DNA from: an uncultured Muribaculaceae bacterium
Lineage (GTDB): Bacteria > Bacteroidota > Bacteroidia > Bacteroidales > Muribaculaceae
Assembly: GCA_910587475.1 (NCBI GenBank)
Contig: CAJUMR010000010.1
Coordinates: forward strand, 20,161 to 84,160
Length of the DNA: 64,000 bases
Reading direction: 5' to 3'
The translations under genes and the position numbers were made by a program. The notes under the pieces were generated by a model. It searched no databases and was not told the DNA's origin. It saw only the letters and a program-made list of their open reading frames with translations. The first letter of the stretch is position 1. Each line of letters starts with the position of its first letter. Below, one piece after another: positions 33,047-42,900 of the stretch.

Positions 33047-35248
33047 ATGAAAAAGCTTTTACTTTTACCTTTGGCGGCTCTGTTCGCGCAAGAAGCTTCG
33101 GCAGTCTCACCGACTGAAAAATTTTTAGTTGGCAGCGATCTTCCACATGTCTCTACAACTTCTCAACCAGAGAGCCTATTGTCATTTTCAGTCCCTACAT
33201 CTGCGCCCATATCAGCCGATGCTGCCGAATGTGATGTGACGATACGCTTCGGTCTCGACGGCGAGGACATAGAGCCAGCAATCGTCAATTTCTATGACGC
33301 AAACGGCAATGTTCTCGGGGTTCGCAGTCTCGGCGCCATGTCGGCATCGACCACCCTTCCGGCCGGTCGATATGACGCCTTGTGCCTCTTTGAATGCAAC
33401 TCATCGAGATCCCGTTTTCCCGAACGGTCAACCATTTGGGTGGTCAAAGAGAATATAGAAGTGACTCCCGACTGCGAGGTGAAATTTGATGTTGCAGAGG
33501 TTCAAGAACCTATAAAAGTGCGTCCGGTTCACGCCGACGGCTCAGAAATCACTGTCGACAAAACAACCCGCAATGCCGATGGTGGATATGACGTGATTGA
33601 AAGCGGCAACGCAGTCGCGGTTCTACACAGAGTGGTGCTTTATGCAGACGGCAAAACAACGATGATGTCCGGCGGAGGCAGTTACTCAGATATTACGGTA
33701 GCCGGTGAATACTCAAAGAGAGGATTTGACCCGGTACCGGCGTTTGATATTTGGATCAATCCTCTCAGTAACCGCTTCAAAATGGGCGTAATGAGGATGG
33801 TTGTAAACAATGATTGCGTTGAAGTAATCGGTATGCCAGTCAACGAAATCAAGCCCGGCACGATCAGCAACGATCCTGCTGACTATTTCACTGAGACATC
33901 GTCATTTGTCCACACTCCGGCATATGACAAACGCACACAAGAATATGACTTCCCTTGCGAAATCACCTCACGCATTGACATGCCCGGTCTCGGAGGACAC
34001 TATCTGGAAGCTAAAACCGTAGAGGGTATCGGCCACAATGTAAAGATCTGCGTAGGCAAAGAAGACCCATATCAATATGGCGTCCAGTTCGGACTCATGG
34101 ACCGTATCGACATACGTCACGTAAAAGAGGAAATCATTCCGGGATATTTCTACGAACATGACGAAGACTACTCTGAAGGCATATATTCACCATGGGGATT
34201 TGTAGAGAACGGCACTCTCAACTACGCACCGGCCATATATGATGTCGATCGCGCAGCCAAGACCGACTATCCAGGACCACTTCCCCACACTTACACCAAC
34301 TGCGACAACAAATCGGCATTCGGCCAAGGAGTGCCTTTCACTCAGCTGACATTCGGTTCTACGAGCCGCGGCGGAGTGATCAATCCCTACCTCACCACCC
34401 ATTCTGTAGGTCTCAGTGGAGAACTGAGATCAAGCGACAATGCAGATGTCTACATGTCGATACTCGTCGACGGACAGCAAGCTCTCAGCGAAACCATCAA
34501 CACTATTCCCAAATGGCAACGAACTCTCGACTTCGCTAAGGCTACCCCAAAGAAGATCGAAATAAGCTTACAGCACGACAACGCTAAAGCCGGTGACATA
34601 AATGGACGTTCGTCAATGAAAGCAATTGTCAATTTTGCCGACGGCAAAGATAGCGACTACTTCCCTCCTGTAATAAATTCCATCCAAGTACGTGGAGAAG
34701 GCAACATCATAAGTCAGACGATTGACAGAGCCGACGCGGGAGAAATCAGCATCTATGCCGGCGACTTCAACCAAGTGTTCGGCGACGAAATTCCAAGTGG
34801 ATCACTTGAAAGGCACTATGTTTATGCACCGGTCAGCGACATCGAGGTGGAATGTGCACTCCACGGATCAGACGAATTTGTCGCTCTGCCTGTTGAAGCC
34901 ATTGGCGATGCCGATCCGATCTATGGCCAACTCTACACAAGCTCGCTCTCGTCGATCGACAACAAGGGTTGCTGGTTTGACATCCGCATAACCCTCACCG
35001 ACGAAGCCGGTAATAAACAGGTACAGAATATCGCCCCGGCATTTTTCATATCGTCGACAAGCGGCATCGCATCTATCAACAGCGACGGCAATGGCATCTT
35101 CCACGTTGAAGGGCGCTCGATCATTGCTGATCGCGACGACACAGAGATATTTTCGGTCAGCGGCACACGTGTTGACGGACGCAATCTGATGCCAGGCGTC
35201 TACATTGTCCGCGCCGGCAGTTCAAGCGCTAAAACAGTAATCAAATAA
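33047..35248 (+). CDS. large secreted protein of unknown function with C-terminal sorting-like domain
   Basis: 733 aa with a signal peptide (about 1-19, ending ASA). The protein reads as a string of beta-sandwich-like segments; one (about 530-630) begins with a DSDYFPPVINSIQVRG pattern resembling the Fn3-like domains of cell-surface proteases, but no Asp-His-Ser or other catalytic triad is visible. The last 60 residues contain IFSVSGTRVDGRNLMPGVYIVRAG, then AKTVIK, the same tail pattern as in the two DUF4855 proteins at 8184 and 9603. It is a monocistronic gene with promoter and terminator. I do not recognise the family; an extracellular binding or structural role is likely. Confidence 0.7.
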   Translation: MKKLLLLPLAALFAQEASAVSPTEKFLVGSDLPHVSTTSQPESLLSFSVPTSAPISADAAECDVTIRFGLDGEDIEPAIVNFYDANGNVLGVRSLGAMSASTTLPAGRYDALCLFECNSSRSRFPERSTIWVVKENIEVTPDCEVKFDVAEVQEPIKVRPVHADGSEITVDKTTRNADGGYDVIESGNAVAVLHRVVLYADGKTTMMSGGGSYSDITVAGEYSKRGFDPVPAFDIWINPLSNRFKMGVMRMVVNNDCVEVIGMPVNEIKPGTISNDPADYFTETSSFVHTPAYDKRTQEYDFPCEITSRIDMPGLGGHYLEAKTVEGIGHNVKICVGKEDPYQYGVQFGLMDRIDIRHVKEEIIPGYFYEHDEDYSEGIYSPWGFVENGTLNYAPAIYDVDRAAKTDYPGPLPHTYTNCDNKSAFGQGVPFTQLTFGSTSRGGVINPYLTTHSVGLSGELRSSDNADVYMSILVDGQQALSETINTIPKWQRTLDFAKATPKKIEISLQHDNAKAGDINGRSSMKAIVNFADGKDSDYFPPVINSIQVRGEGNIISQTIDRADAGEISIYAGDFNQVFGDEIPSGSLERHYVYAPVSDIEVECALHGSDEFVALPVEAIGDADPIYGQLYTSSLSSIDNKGCWFDIRITLTDEAGNKQVQNIAPAFFISSTSGIASINSDGNGIFHVEGRSIIADRDDTEIFSVSGTRVDGRNLMPGVYIVRAGSSSAKTVIK

Positions 35249-35267
35249 TCTATCTCTTAACCATTTG

Positions 35268-35303
35268 AAAAGCCATAGGACATTGAATGATCTATGGCTT
35301 TTT
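35268..35303 (+). terminator. terminator after the 733-aa protein gene
   Basis: 11-bp perfect stem AAAAGCCATAG / CTATGGCTTTT, 13-nt loop, T-run TTTTTCT. 20 bases after the stop. Confidence 0.85.
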
Positions 35304-35371
35304 CTATATATAGCAGATCTGTATTTAGCGATTATTAACATATTATTGGCCGACTAATATTAAAAAGTACC

Positions 35372-35379
35372 TACCTTTG
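35372..35379 (+). promoter_or_regulatory. greA: -7 element of greA
   Basis: TACCTTTG, an exact TAnnTTTG; an ATTG at 35345-35348 lies 23 bases before it, slightly beyond the usual spacing. The predicted leader to the greA ATG is about 115 nt. Confidence 0.6.
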
Positions 35380-35413
35380 CATGTAAATAGATGTTATACA
35401 AATTTGAACAGAG

Positions 35414-35450
35414 GGGACTCGCCGTTAGCGGCCGGGTTTCTTTATTTTTT
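35414..35450 (+). promoter_or_regulatory. terminator-like hairpin in the greA leader (candidate attenuator or small RNA end)
   Basis: GGG ACTC GCCG (35414-35424), loop TTAG, CGGC, one bulged C, GGGT TTC (35429-35440), then TTTATTTTTT. It has the stem plus U-run layout of an intrinsic terminator but sits about 30-55 nt after the predicted start of greA transcription and before its ATG. Confidence 0.55.
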
Positions 35451-35499
35451 ACTATCTAAACACTAAAATTAATCATTAGACAACCTAAACAATACTCTT

Positions 35500-35970
35500 A
35501 TGGCAATCACTTACATGACCAAAGAAGGTTATAAAAAGAAAATGGAAGAAATCGCTTATCTCGAGTCAGTTAAGCGTCCCGAAATATCACGTGCGATCGC
35601 CGAAGCCCGCGACAAAGGCGACCTCTCGGAAAATGCCGAATACGATGCTGCAAAAGAAGCTCAAGGCATGCTTGAAATGAAGATCTCACAGCTTAAAGAC
35701 CTCGTTGCCCAGGCCCGCATCATCGATGAAAGCAAGCTCAACTGCGATGAAGTGCAGATACTCAACAAAGTAAAGATCAAAAACGTCGCAAACGGCATGA
35801 CTATGGAATACACCATCGTCGCCGACTCTGAAGCCGACCTCAAAGCCAAGAAAATCGCATCGTCGACACCAATCGCCCAAGGTCTGCTCGGCCACAAGCT
35901 CGGCGAAATCGTTGAGATCAAAGTGCCGTCGGGTCTGATGAAGTTTGAGATCGTGGAAATTTCTTTCTGA
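35500..35970 (+). CDS. greA: transcript cleavage factor GreA
   Basis: 156-aa factor that enters the RNA polymerase secondary channel and stimulates cleavage of backtracked RNA. The N-terminal coiled coil (about 1-75) includes RPEISRAIAEARDKGDLSENAEYDAAKE, the conserved loop with the acidic pair that positions Mg (Asp-Leu-Ser-Glu-Asn). The C-terminal FKBP-like domain has SPIGQ-like (here STPIAQGLLGHKLGEIVEIKVPSG, with a break). Full length. Expression may be limited by a terminator-like hairpin in the leader; E. coli greA also has a leader terminator producing a short RNA. Confidence 0.97.
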   Translation: MAITYMTKEGYKKKMEEIAYLESVKRPEISRAIAEARDKGDLSENAEYDAAKEAQGMLEMKISQLKDLVAQARIIDESKLNCDEVQILNKVKIKNVANGMTMEYTIVADSEADLKAKKIASSTPIAQGLLGHKLGEIVEIKVPSGLMKFEIVEISF

Positions 35971-36000
35971 TGTATTTAAAATAAAAACACTGAAACCACC

Positions 36001-36393
36001 ATGGCATCGATCTTCTCAAAAATAGCAGCAGGCGAAATTCCGTCGTACAAAATCGCAGAAAACGACCGCTACTATGCATTTCTTGACATCAATCCCGTAG
36101 CGGAAGGACATACACTTGTCATCCCCAAACGCGAGGAAGACTATATATTCGATCTCGATGACGACGAATATGCCGGACTGCAGCTCTTTGCAAAGCGTGT
36201 GGCCGAAGCCATCAAAAAAGCGATGCCATGCAAGCGCGTCGGTGTTGCCGTGATGGGTCTTGAAGTGCCTCATGCCCATATCCATCTCATCCCGATCAAC
36301 AAAGAAAGCGACATGAATTTCTTCGGCGACAAACTCAGCCCGTCGCCGGAACGGATGAAAGAGATCGCCGGAAAAATTGCTGAACAGATGTAA
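36001..36393 (+). CDS. HIT-family nucleotide-binding protein
   Basis: 130-aa member of the histidine triad family, likely an AMP-lysine or similar purine phosphoramidase (HinT branch). SIFSKIAAGEIPSYKI, YAFLDINPVAEGHTLVIPK and the triad VPHAHIHLIP (about residues 98-107) with the three alternating His are all present. Compact and complete. It follows greA by 30 bases with no terminator between, so they are probably co-transcribed. Confidence 0.95.
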   Translation: MASIFSKIAAGEIPSYKIAENDRYYAFLDINPVAEGHTLVIPKREEDYIFDLDDDEYAGLQLFAKRVAEAIKKAMPCKRVGVAVMGLEVPHAHIHLIPINKESDMNFFGDKLSPSPERMKEIAGKIAEQM

Positions 36394-36415
36394 CATCCTC
36401 CAATCCAACATCACA

Positions 36416-37525
36416 ATGAAATTTAAATCAATCATCGCAGCATCAATTGCTGCGTCACTTTCGGTCCTCGGATCGTGTTCAGGTCCTAAGGGTTGGTCGG
36501 TCGACGGCACAATAGCCGGAGCATCGGGCCGCAAGGTCGCTCTTCAAGCGTTCAACAACAACAATTGGTACACGATCGACTCGATCGTCGTGTCGACCAA
36601 TGACCGTTTCGAATACAAATCAGCCACCCCCGCAGCATTTCCTGAGGTGCTCAGACTGTCGCTCGACGGTGCAAACATCTACTTCCCCGTCGACTCTGTG
36701 AGCCAAATCACGCTTACTGCCGACGCTTCGGCATTCAGTCACAACTACACTCTCGATGGCACGGAGGCTGCACGCCGCTTTGCCGAAATAGACTCTAAAA
36801 TAGCAGAAGCAGTCGCTGCAAAGGGCGAGAATGCAGTCCTCACCGACTCGCTCCTCAAGCGCGAGTTGACACAGATCGTGCTGACATCGGGCGAGCCGAT
36901 CGCATCATATTACATCATCAACAAACGCATCGGCAACCGACCGCTGTTTGACCCGGCCGTAAAGCAAGACCTCGCGATCATCGGCGCCGTGGCGCAAACA
37001 TTCGAAACAAACATGCCCGACGATCCGCGCACAGCAACCCTGCGCAACATGTTCCTGTCGGCTAAAGCTGCGGCAAATCCCGAGCGCTACAGCACAACGG
37101 AGATCGAAGTCTCGGAAGCTGGATTGTCGGCCGACATCAAGGCCTATGACAACAAAGGCACTGCCCACACTCTCTATGATGTGGCATCGAAAGGCAACGT
37201 CGTGCTGCTAAGTTTCACCAACTACGAACTCGAATCATCGCCGGCCTACAACGTAATCCTGGCCGACATCTACAAAAAGTACCACGACAGAGGACTCGAG
37301 ATATTCCAGCTCGCATTCGACAGTGATGAAGCCGAATGGAAACAGTCGGCAGTCAATCTTCCGTGGATTACACTGTGGAACGCTCCTGAGGACGGATCGG
37401 CAGCGATCATCAACTATAACGTCAATGTCCTGCCGCTCACTTACGTCATCGGCCGCGACGGTGTGCTCCGCACCCGCGTGACCGATCCGACAACGCTCGA
37501 AAAAGAAGTGGCCAAATACATTTAA
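36416..37525 (+). CDS. lipoprotein with DUF4369 and a thioredoxin-like domain lacking the CxxC
   Basis: 369 aa from the ATG at 36416; a longer frame from 36377 is rejected because the signal starts at MKFKSIIAAS and ends in lipobox LGSC. DUF4369-like beta domain (about 25-130, WSVDGTIAGASGRKVAL). A TlpA/AhpC-like thioredoxin fold is in the C-terminal third: GNVVLLSFTNYE, then AYNVILADIYKKYHDRGLEIF, ITLWN and VLPLTYVIGRDG. Where active relatives have WCGPC or a peroxidatic Cys, this protein reads NYELESSPAYN with no Cys, so it cannot do disulfide chemistry there. It probably has a binding or structural role. It follows the HIT gene by 22 bases. Confidence 0.82.
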   Translation: MKFKSIIAASIAASLSVLGSCSGPKGWSVDGTIAGASGRKVALQAFNNNNWYTIDSIVVSTNDRFEYKSATPAAFPEVLRLSLDGANIYFPVDSVSQITLTADASAFSHNYTLDGTEAARRFAEIDSKIAEAVAAKGENAVLTDSLLKRELTQIVLTSGEPIASYYIINKRIGNRPLFDPAVKQDLAIIGAVAQTFETNMPDDPRTATLRNMFLSAKAAANPERYSTTEIEVSEAGLSADIKAYDNKGTAHTLYDVASKGNVVLLSFTNYELESSPAYNVILADIYKKYHDRGLEIFQLAFDSDEAEWKQSAVNLPWITLWNAPEDGSAAIINYNVNVLPLTYVIGRDGVLRTRVTDPTTLEKEVAKYI

Positions 37526-37562
37526 GGGCACAGATCCCGTCTGAACCCGATCACAATCTAAC

Positions 37563-37601
37563 CGAGCGGGGCCAGAGCACTGATTGCTCTGGCCCCGCTC
37601 G
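37563..37601. terminator. strong hairpin between convergent genes
   Basis: Perfect 17-bp GC-rich stem (37563-37579 with 37585-37601) and 5-nt loop. It has no clear T-run on either side, so it may stabilise or end transcripts by another route. Confidence 0.55.
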
Positions 37602-37615
37602 CTGTAATGATATTG

Positions 37616-39919
37616 TCAGAAAGGATAGCCGATGGCGAGATGGAATGCAAGCGACTTGCCGAACGATGTCATGTTGTAGTAACCCGATTTGCCGGTGTCG
37701 TAAGGCGCATGGATGCCGATGCCGAGATCGCCGCGGACAACAAGCATGCCGATGTCGAAACGCAGTCCGGCTCCTGTGCCGAGCGCCAGATCATTGAAGA
37801 ATGTCGACGCCTTGAGCTGACCGCCGGGACGCTGTGGATCGTCCTTGAGCAACCACACATTGCCCGCATCGAGGAACAAGGCGCCGTGCAGCGGACCTGC
37901 GATCGGGAAACGATACTCTACGTTAGCCTCAAATTTAAATGTACCGGTCTGATCGAAATAGGTTCCGACGGTAGCCGGGTCATGGTAGCTGCCAGGACCG
38001 ATGCTCCTGACCGTGAAGGCTCTGACCGAATTGGCACCACCGCAGTAGAACTGCTCGGCATAGGGCACTTGCGAAGAATTGCCATAGGCATGCGCTGCTC
38101 CGAGAGCCACGCGGCTGACAATCCATGTGTCACCCTCGGTCACCCTGCGGCCGTAGACGAGCTGCGTTGTGGCCTTGACGAACTGAGAGAACGGCGTACC
38201 GAACAACTCCTTCTCGCCTTTCTTGCCGAAGGCCCTGTAGATGCCCCAGAATATATTGCCGGCCTCTTGAAGCGTAAACTGCCAATTGAGTGTATTCTTT
38301 GAACCGAAGTTGCGGTCATAGACATATGAATAGATCATCTGAGGTATGTATTGGCTCTGGAAACTCTGGGCCACGGCCGGATTGGCGCTCATTATCGAGT
38401 CAAACTCGGCTGTCGTGTGCATCAGATTTGTATAAGTCAGTTTGATCGGGGTGAATGTGTTCGACACGTGGCGCGAAACCCTCCAGTCGTAGTTGATCGA
38501 CGCATTGAACTGTGCCATCTTGAAATAATGCGGACGGTTGAGCAGATCAGCGCCGATCTGGAACCGCGTCCAATTGAGCTGGAACGGGCTGCGCGGAATG
38601 AATTTCGGAGCAACAAGCCTCGGCATGGCAAGCGATGCCGACAAGCCGACTTCATAAGAGTTGAACACCGAATTGCGGCCATGACCTGTCTGCCATTCAT
38701 ACGATCCGGTCAATCCGACCGTCAGCTGCTCGCCGCCGCCGAATATATTGTTGTTAGTGACCTTGAACGACATACCCGGACCGAGATAGCTGTTGCTCTT
38801 CGATGAACCGTTGATTTCAAACGCCGCTTCCCACGGGGCGTCGAACGTACAGTTTATCACAACGTCGAGCAGATCGTCAGACGGCGACAGCGTGTCGGGC
38901 ACGGCAGCGATATCGATAGAGCTGAAAATGCCGAGCCGCGACAGGTTGGTCTGCGTAAGATTCATGTTTCGCACTGAAAAGACTCTGCCCGGTCGGAATG
39001 TAACACACTCGGGGATCAATTTCGTGCGAAGCTTCGACGGTTCCATCTTGATGAGTGTCGCGCGCGGAGTAACGATAGTGTCGGGTTCGCCACCGCCGGC
39101 ATGACGGTTGGCCACAACGGTCACCTTGCCGGTGCGATAGCGACGCATGGCAAACTTCGGAGTATTCGACGCCAGCATTATCTTCATCAGTATCTTGCCG
39201 GGAGTTGCAATGCTGTCGGCAAGATATTCAATATAGTCAGGCCGGAAAAAATAGTAGCCGCGGTTTCTCAGACTGTTGGTGATCCTCGTGCGGGCTATGC
39301 TGAGCGAATCTGTCGAATAACGCATTTGCGACGACAGGTAGTTGTCATTCCGAGCCAGCGAGTCTATCATGTGATTGAGATGGTTGGTGTCGGGAAGCAT
39401 TTCGACGACCTCCATCGGATAGGCCCGGCCTGGGGTGACTGTATATCTTATCTTGGCTTTTTTAGGGTTTCGTCCCTTGATAAGCTCATATGACGTCGTA
39501 CCGCGGAAGTATCCGTTGTTGTCGAGTATCTCATCGATCATCCGTGTCCTCACTTCGGGACGGACATCCGACACGAGCACCGGCTCAGCAGCAAGCTTCT
39601 CGTAGAGCCAATGCTTCAGCCCCGACGGCGGATTGCTCCAGTTGTTGTAGACCCACAGTCCGAGAGGAAACGGATAATGCCATCCGAGCAACTTCCAATA
39701 ATTGTTAGGCGCGACATTGACCGCTGATTTTATCGTGCTTTCGAGATCCGACGGCAACTCGCTGACAGAGTCCTCCTCGAAGCTGACTCCCTTCAGGCCA
39801 TTGTAGAGGATCTCGTCATCGGGGATGCGGCGTGTCGTCGAACACGCCGACGTCAAGACTACAACGGCCAACGCCACGGCGGCTGCATATATTTTTCTAT
39901 TTGACATCAACGTTTTCAT
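37616..39919 (-). CDS. tamL: TamL, outer-membrane Omp85-family lipoprotein
   Basis: 767 aa. It has a lipoprotein signal ending TSAC (Cys about residue 26), the feature that separates Bacteroidetes TamL from TamA. POTRA-like domains follow (about 95-360, e.g. TRMIDEILDNNGYFRGTTSYE and YTVTPGRAYPMEVVEML, with breaks). The 16-strand Omp85 barrel contains YGRRVTEGDTWIVSR, the conserved FYCGGANSVRAFTVRSIGPGSY loop, EANVEYRFPI, and LHGALFLDAGNVW. It acts with TamB in building the outer membrane. Its start lies 23 bases inside the end of tamB, so the two are translationally linked. Confidence 0.88.
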   Translation of the reverse strand: MKTLMSNRKIYAAAVALAVVVLTSACSTTRRIPDDEILYNGLKGVSFEEDSVSELPSDLESTIKSAVNVAPNNYWKLLGWHYPFPLGLWVYNNWSNPPSGLKHWLYEKLAAEPVLVSDVRPEVRTRMIDEILDNNGYFRGTTSYELIKGRNPKKAKIRYTVTPGRAYPMEVVEMLPDTNHLNHMIDSLARNDNYLSSQMRYSTDSLSIARTRITNSLRNRGYYFFRPDYIEYLADSIATPGKILMKIMLASNTPKFAMRRYRTGKVTVVANRHAGGGEPDTIVTPRATLIKMEPSKLRTKLIPECVTFRPGRVFSVRNMNLTQTNLSRLGIFSSIDIAAVPDTLSPSDDLLDVVINCTFDAPWEAAFEINGSSKSNSYLGPGMSFKVTNNNIFGGGEQLTVGLTGSYEWQTGHGRNSVFNSYEVGLSASLAMPRLVAPKFIPRSPFQLNWTRFQIGADLLNRPHYFKMAQFNASINYDWRVSRHVSNTFTPIKLTYTNLMHTTAEFDSIMSANPAVAQSFQSQYIPQMIYSYVYDRNFGSKNTLNWQFTLQEAGNIFWGIYRAFGKKGEKELFGTPFSQFVKATTQLVYGRRVTEGDTWIVSRVALGAAHAYGNSSQVPYAEQFYCGGANSVRAFTVRSIGPGSYHDPATVGTYFDQTGTFKFEANVEYRFPIAGPLHGALFLDAGNVWLLKDDPQRPGGQLKASTFFNDLALGTGAGLRFDIGMLVVRGDLGIGIHAPYDTGKSGYYNMTSFGKSLAFHLAIGYPF

Positions 39920-42900
39920 CTTTCTTAGGTTTGCGTTTCAAGAATTTAAACATATCGCCCAGTTTATTGAGCTTGCGGCGGTAGACAAAACCGACACCCG
40001 TCTGCGTGATCTCACCTTCGAGTATGCTCTCATAGCCCGTATGACGGAAAATGCGCACATACATCGTGTGACCTTTGTTGAGGAAGTAATCAAACGATAT
40101 GTCGTTAATAAGGTTCTGAGAGAAATTCTCGTCGGCATTCGCATCGGTCGAGTAGTTGCCGCCGATCACGATTTTGAACCGGTCGTTGAACAGCGACTTC
40201 GACACCTGGTAACTGTAGCTTGTCGTCTGCGAGCTCGCCCCGTCGACCGTACGGTCATACTGGTCGATGCCGAAGCTGATGTCGACACCCTTGATATTGT
40301 TGGCCGCCCAGCTGTTGAGCTGCGATTCGAGGAACGAATACAGCGCATTGCCCGATATCGAAGCGTCGCCCTTGGTGCCGGGGCCTGAATAGATGCCATA
40401 GAGCAGCATGTTCATTGCCTGATTGGCGCGTTGGTCGGCGCTCATCGACTGCAATTCATTGGCCACGGTGACGTCTTCGTCTGTCGAGAGATCGAACGCC
40501 ACATCCATGCGGTCGAGCGTGCCGGTCACATTGAGAATGACATCAAAATCGATAAGCCGCGAATTCTGGCCCGACTGTGTCACATTGGCCTTTATCACAT
40601 CTGTGGCATGGACATTGAGCGTGGGATTCATTATGTCGCCGTTAAACGCAACATAACTGTTGTTGTCAAACGCGAAATTCTTTTCCGACATCAACGGCGG
40701 CGAGTATCTTACATAGCCTTGATTGATGTTGAGACGTCCGGTCATGCGTCCGTCACTCAGCGGCGACATCGTGTAGTTGAGCGTGCCGTCGGCTTCGAGC
40801 TGCACACGGTTCTTGCCGTCACTCGACAAGTTGACGCCGATTGTCGTGCCGTTGTCGATTGTCAGCGACGCATCAAGGATCATCGACATTCCCGAGCTGG
40901 TGATACTGTCGGCCAGCATGACAGCCGTCGTATCGGTGAAATTGACAAACTTGACCATGTCGCCGGTCGATTGCGACGCGATGGCATTTGCCGCGTCCGA
41001 TATGACATAAGTGACATTGGTCGGCGGAACGATGCGCAGGTCGGCATTGACAAACAGCAGGTTCATGTCGCCGTGGATTCTGGAGTCAAGCGACACGAAT
41101 GCCTTGCCGTAGACATCCGCACCCTTGCGGGCCCGGCTGCTGTTGACAAGCTGCATCTCGTCAGCCTTGAGAGTGAGATTGATCTTGGGCGACGACAACG
41201 ACGATATGTCGACACTGCCGTCGATATAAAGCGGATTGTCGTTGACCCCGGCGATAGTGAAGCGGTCGAAGCTTACGAGATTGTCGACGACGGGTATCTT
41301 CTCATTGCTGAATCCATACTCTGTGCCTGTCATGTTGAGCATCACAGCCGTGCTGTCGAAATCGAGATAGCCGTTGAACACCGGCGCAGCTTCGTCGCCC
41401 GATATGCGCATTGTGCCGTTGAGCACGCCGCGCAATTTCGCCATGCCTTGCGGCATAAACGGATTGACTGTCGCCAGCGGGAAGCGTATCATCGAGAAAT
41501 CGAGATTGTAGGGCGACGTTGAGGTCGAGTCGTTGAGCGCGCCTGCCAGCGTCATGGTCTTGAGTCCGTCGACATAAACGTCGGACTTCGCATAGAGGGT
41601 GCCACCGGGCTTTGTCGTCACATCGAAATCAAGTTTCAATGAAGCGACACGCTCCTTGCCGTAATAGAAATTGTCGACCGAAACATCACCGACACCGTTA
41701 AGATTGCCTTCGACGTTACGCAGCCTTACAGCAGCATTGACATCGCCTTTGACCGGAGGGGCAAACGGGTTGATCGACACCCAGTCGGCTATGTGGATAT
41801 CACTGAGGTTAATACAGAGATCTTCCTGACCCTCAGATCCGTCGACATGCTCGGTCTGCACCGACAGACGGCTTTTTCCGCCGGTCATGACAAGATTGGC
41901 GTCGACATGTCGCGTCGCGATGTTATAAGATATGAAATTGTCTTCGTTGACCTTCCACGGCTGATAACCGATCACCTGATCGAGAGGTGTGAGATGGAGC
42001 GTCGCAACAGAGTCGACGACATCAGCACGGAGCCCCACATCGAAGCCCTGCTTCCCTGCTATATTGCTCTGGGTCAGTCTCAGGCCGGCCTCGTTATGAG
42101 CCACATAACCTCCGAGATTGACATGAGCCCAGCTGTCAAACGTTCCGGGACGGTTCTCGACTCGCGCGTTGACAGCCATGAACTCTCCTTCTTGTTGAAG
42201 TTCGAAACCGATTGTGTCGAGGCGCGTCGATCCTGTCACAAAGCCCAGCAGACGCGAGTCGAGACGCAGTGTCGAGTCATTGGCTGCATCGACGTTCAGC
42301 CTCCTGAAGCCTGTCTTGCTTGTCGCAAGCACATCAGTCAGGGAGTTGTCTGATCCTGCCGTCAGTGTGAGATCAAACTGAGGCAGAGCATGGTGAATCT
42401 CCTCGACATTCAATATGCGGTCGGCAATCTGCTTGTCGAGCACCACAGATGTCAGTGAAAAACGGCTCATGAGCGAATCCAACGACGAAGGGCTGTTGAA
42501 ACGCATGACAAGATCGCGGTTATGAAGCGAAACGTCGGTCACCGAGTCGTTGGATGCGAGTTTGGCCAGCACATCGGAAACCACTATGTTGCGTGCGGGC
42601 TGCTTGAATTCAAGATCATGAAGAGTCAGTCCGGCTGCTATCACATTTTCCTTGGGATCGATCGACGCATCGCCGGATACGCTGAATGACAGCGAGCTCT
42701 CCATATCAGAGAATTTCAATGCCTGGAAATCGATATCATTGCCCGTAGCATCCAATGTCCATTTATAGGGCACTTCGGCAAGATTGCCGTCGGCTTTCAG
42801 ACGGATCTGCGTATCGGGATTATCCGAGTGAAGGTCTACTTCTCCGCGGCCGCCATCGATTTTTGCCGTAAGATAGATGTCGCGGTAAGTGTAGTCGGCA

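Noticed and set aside
36905..37168. Minus-strand frame within the DUF4369 lipoprotein gene as a separate gene
   Set aside because: No start signal or motif; antisense to a gene with a clear lipoprotein signal.
37563..37601. Perfect 17-bp hairpin as a mobile-element end or attachment site
   Set aside because: It lies exactly between two convergent stops, and no second copy was noticed; a terminator or mRNA stabiliser is simpler.
40431..41522. Plus-strand frame of 363 aa opposite tamB
   Set aside because: Low-complexity His/Arg/Val composition typical of antisense frames; tamB is intact.
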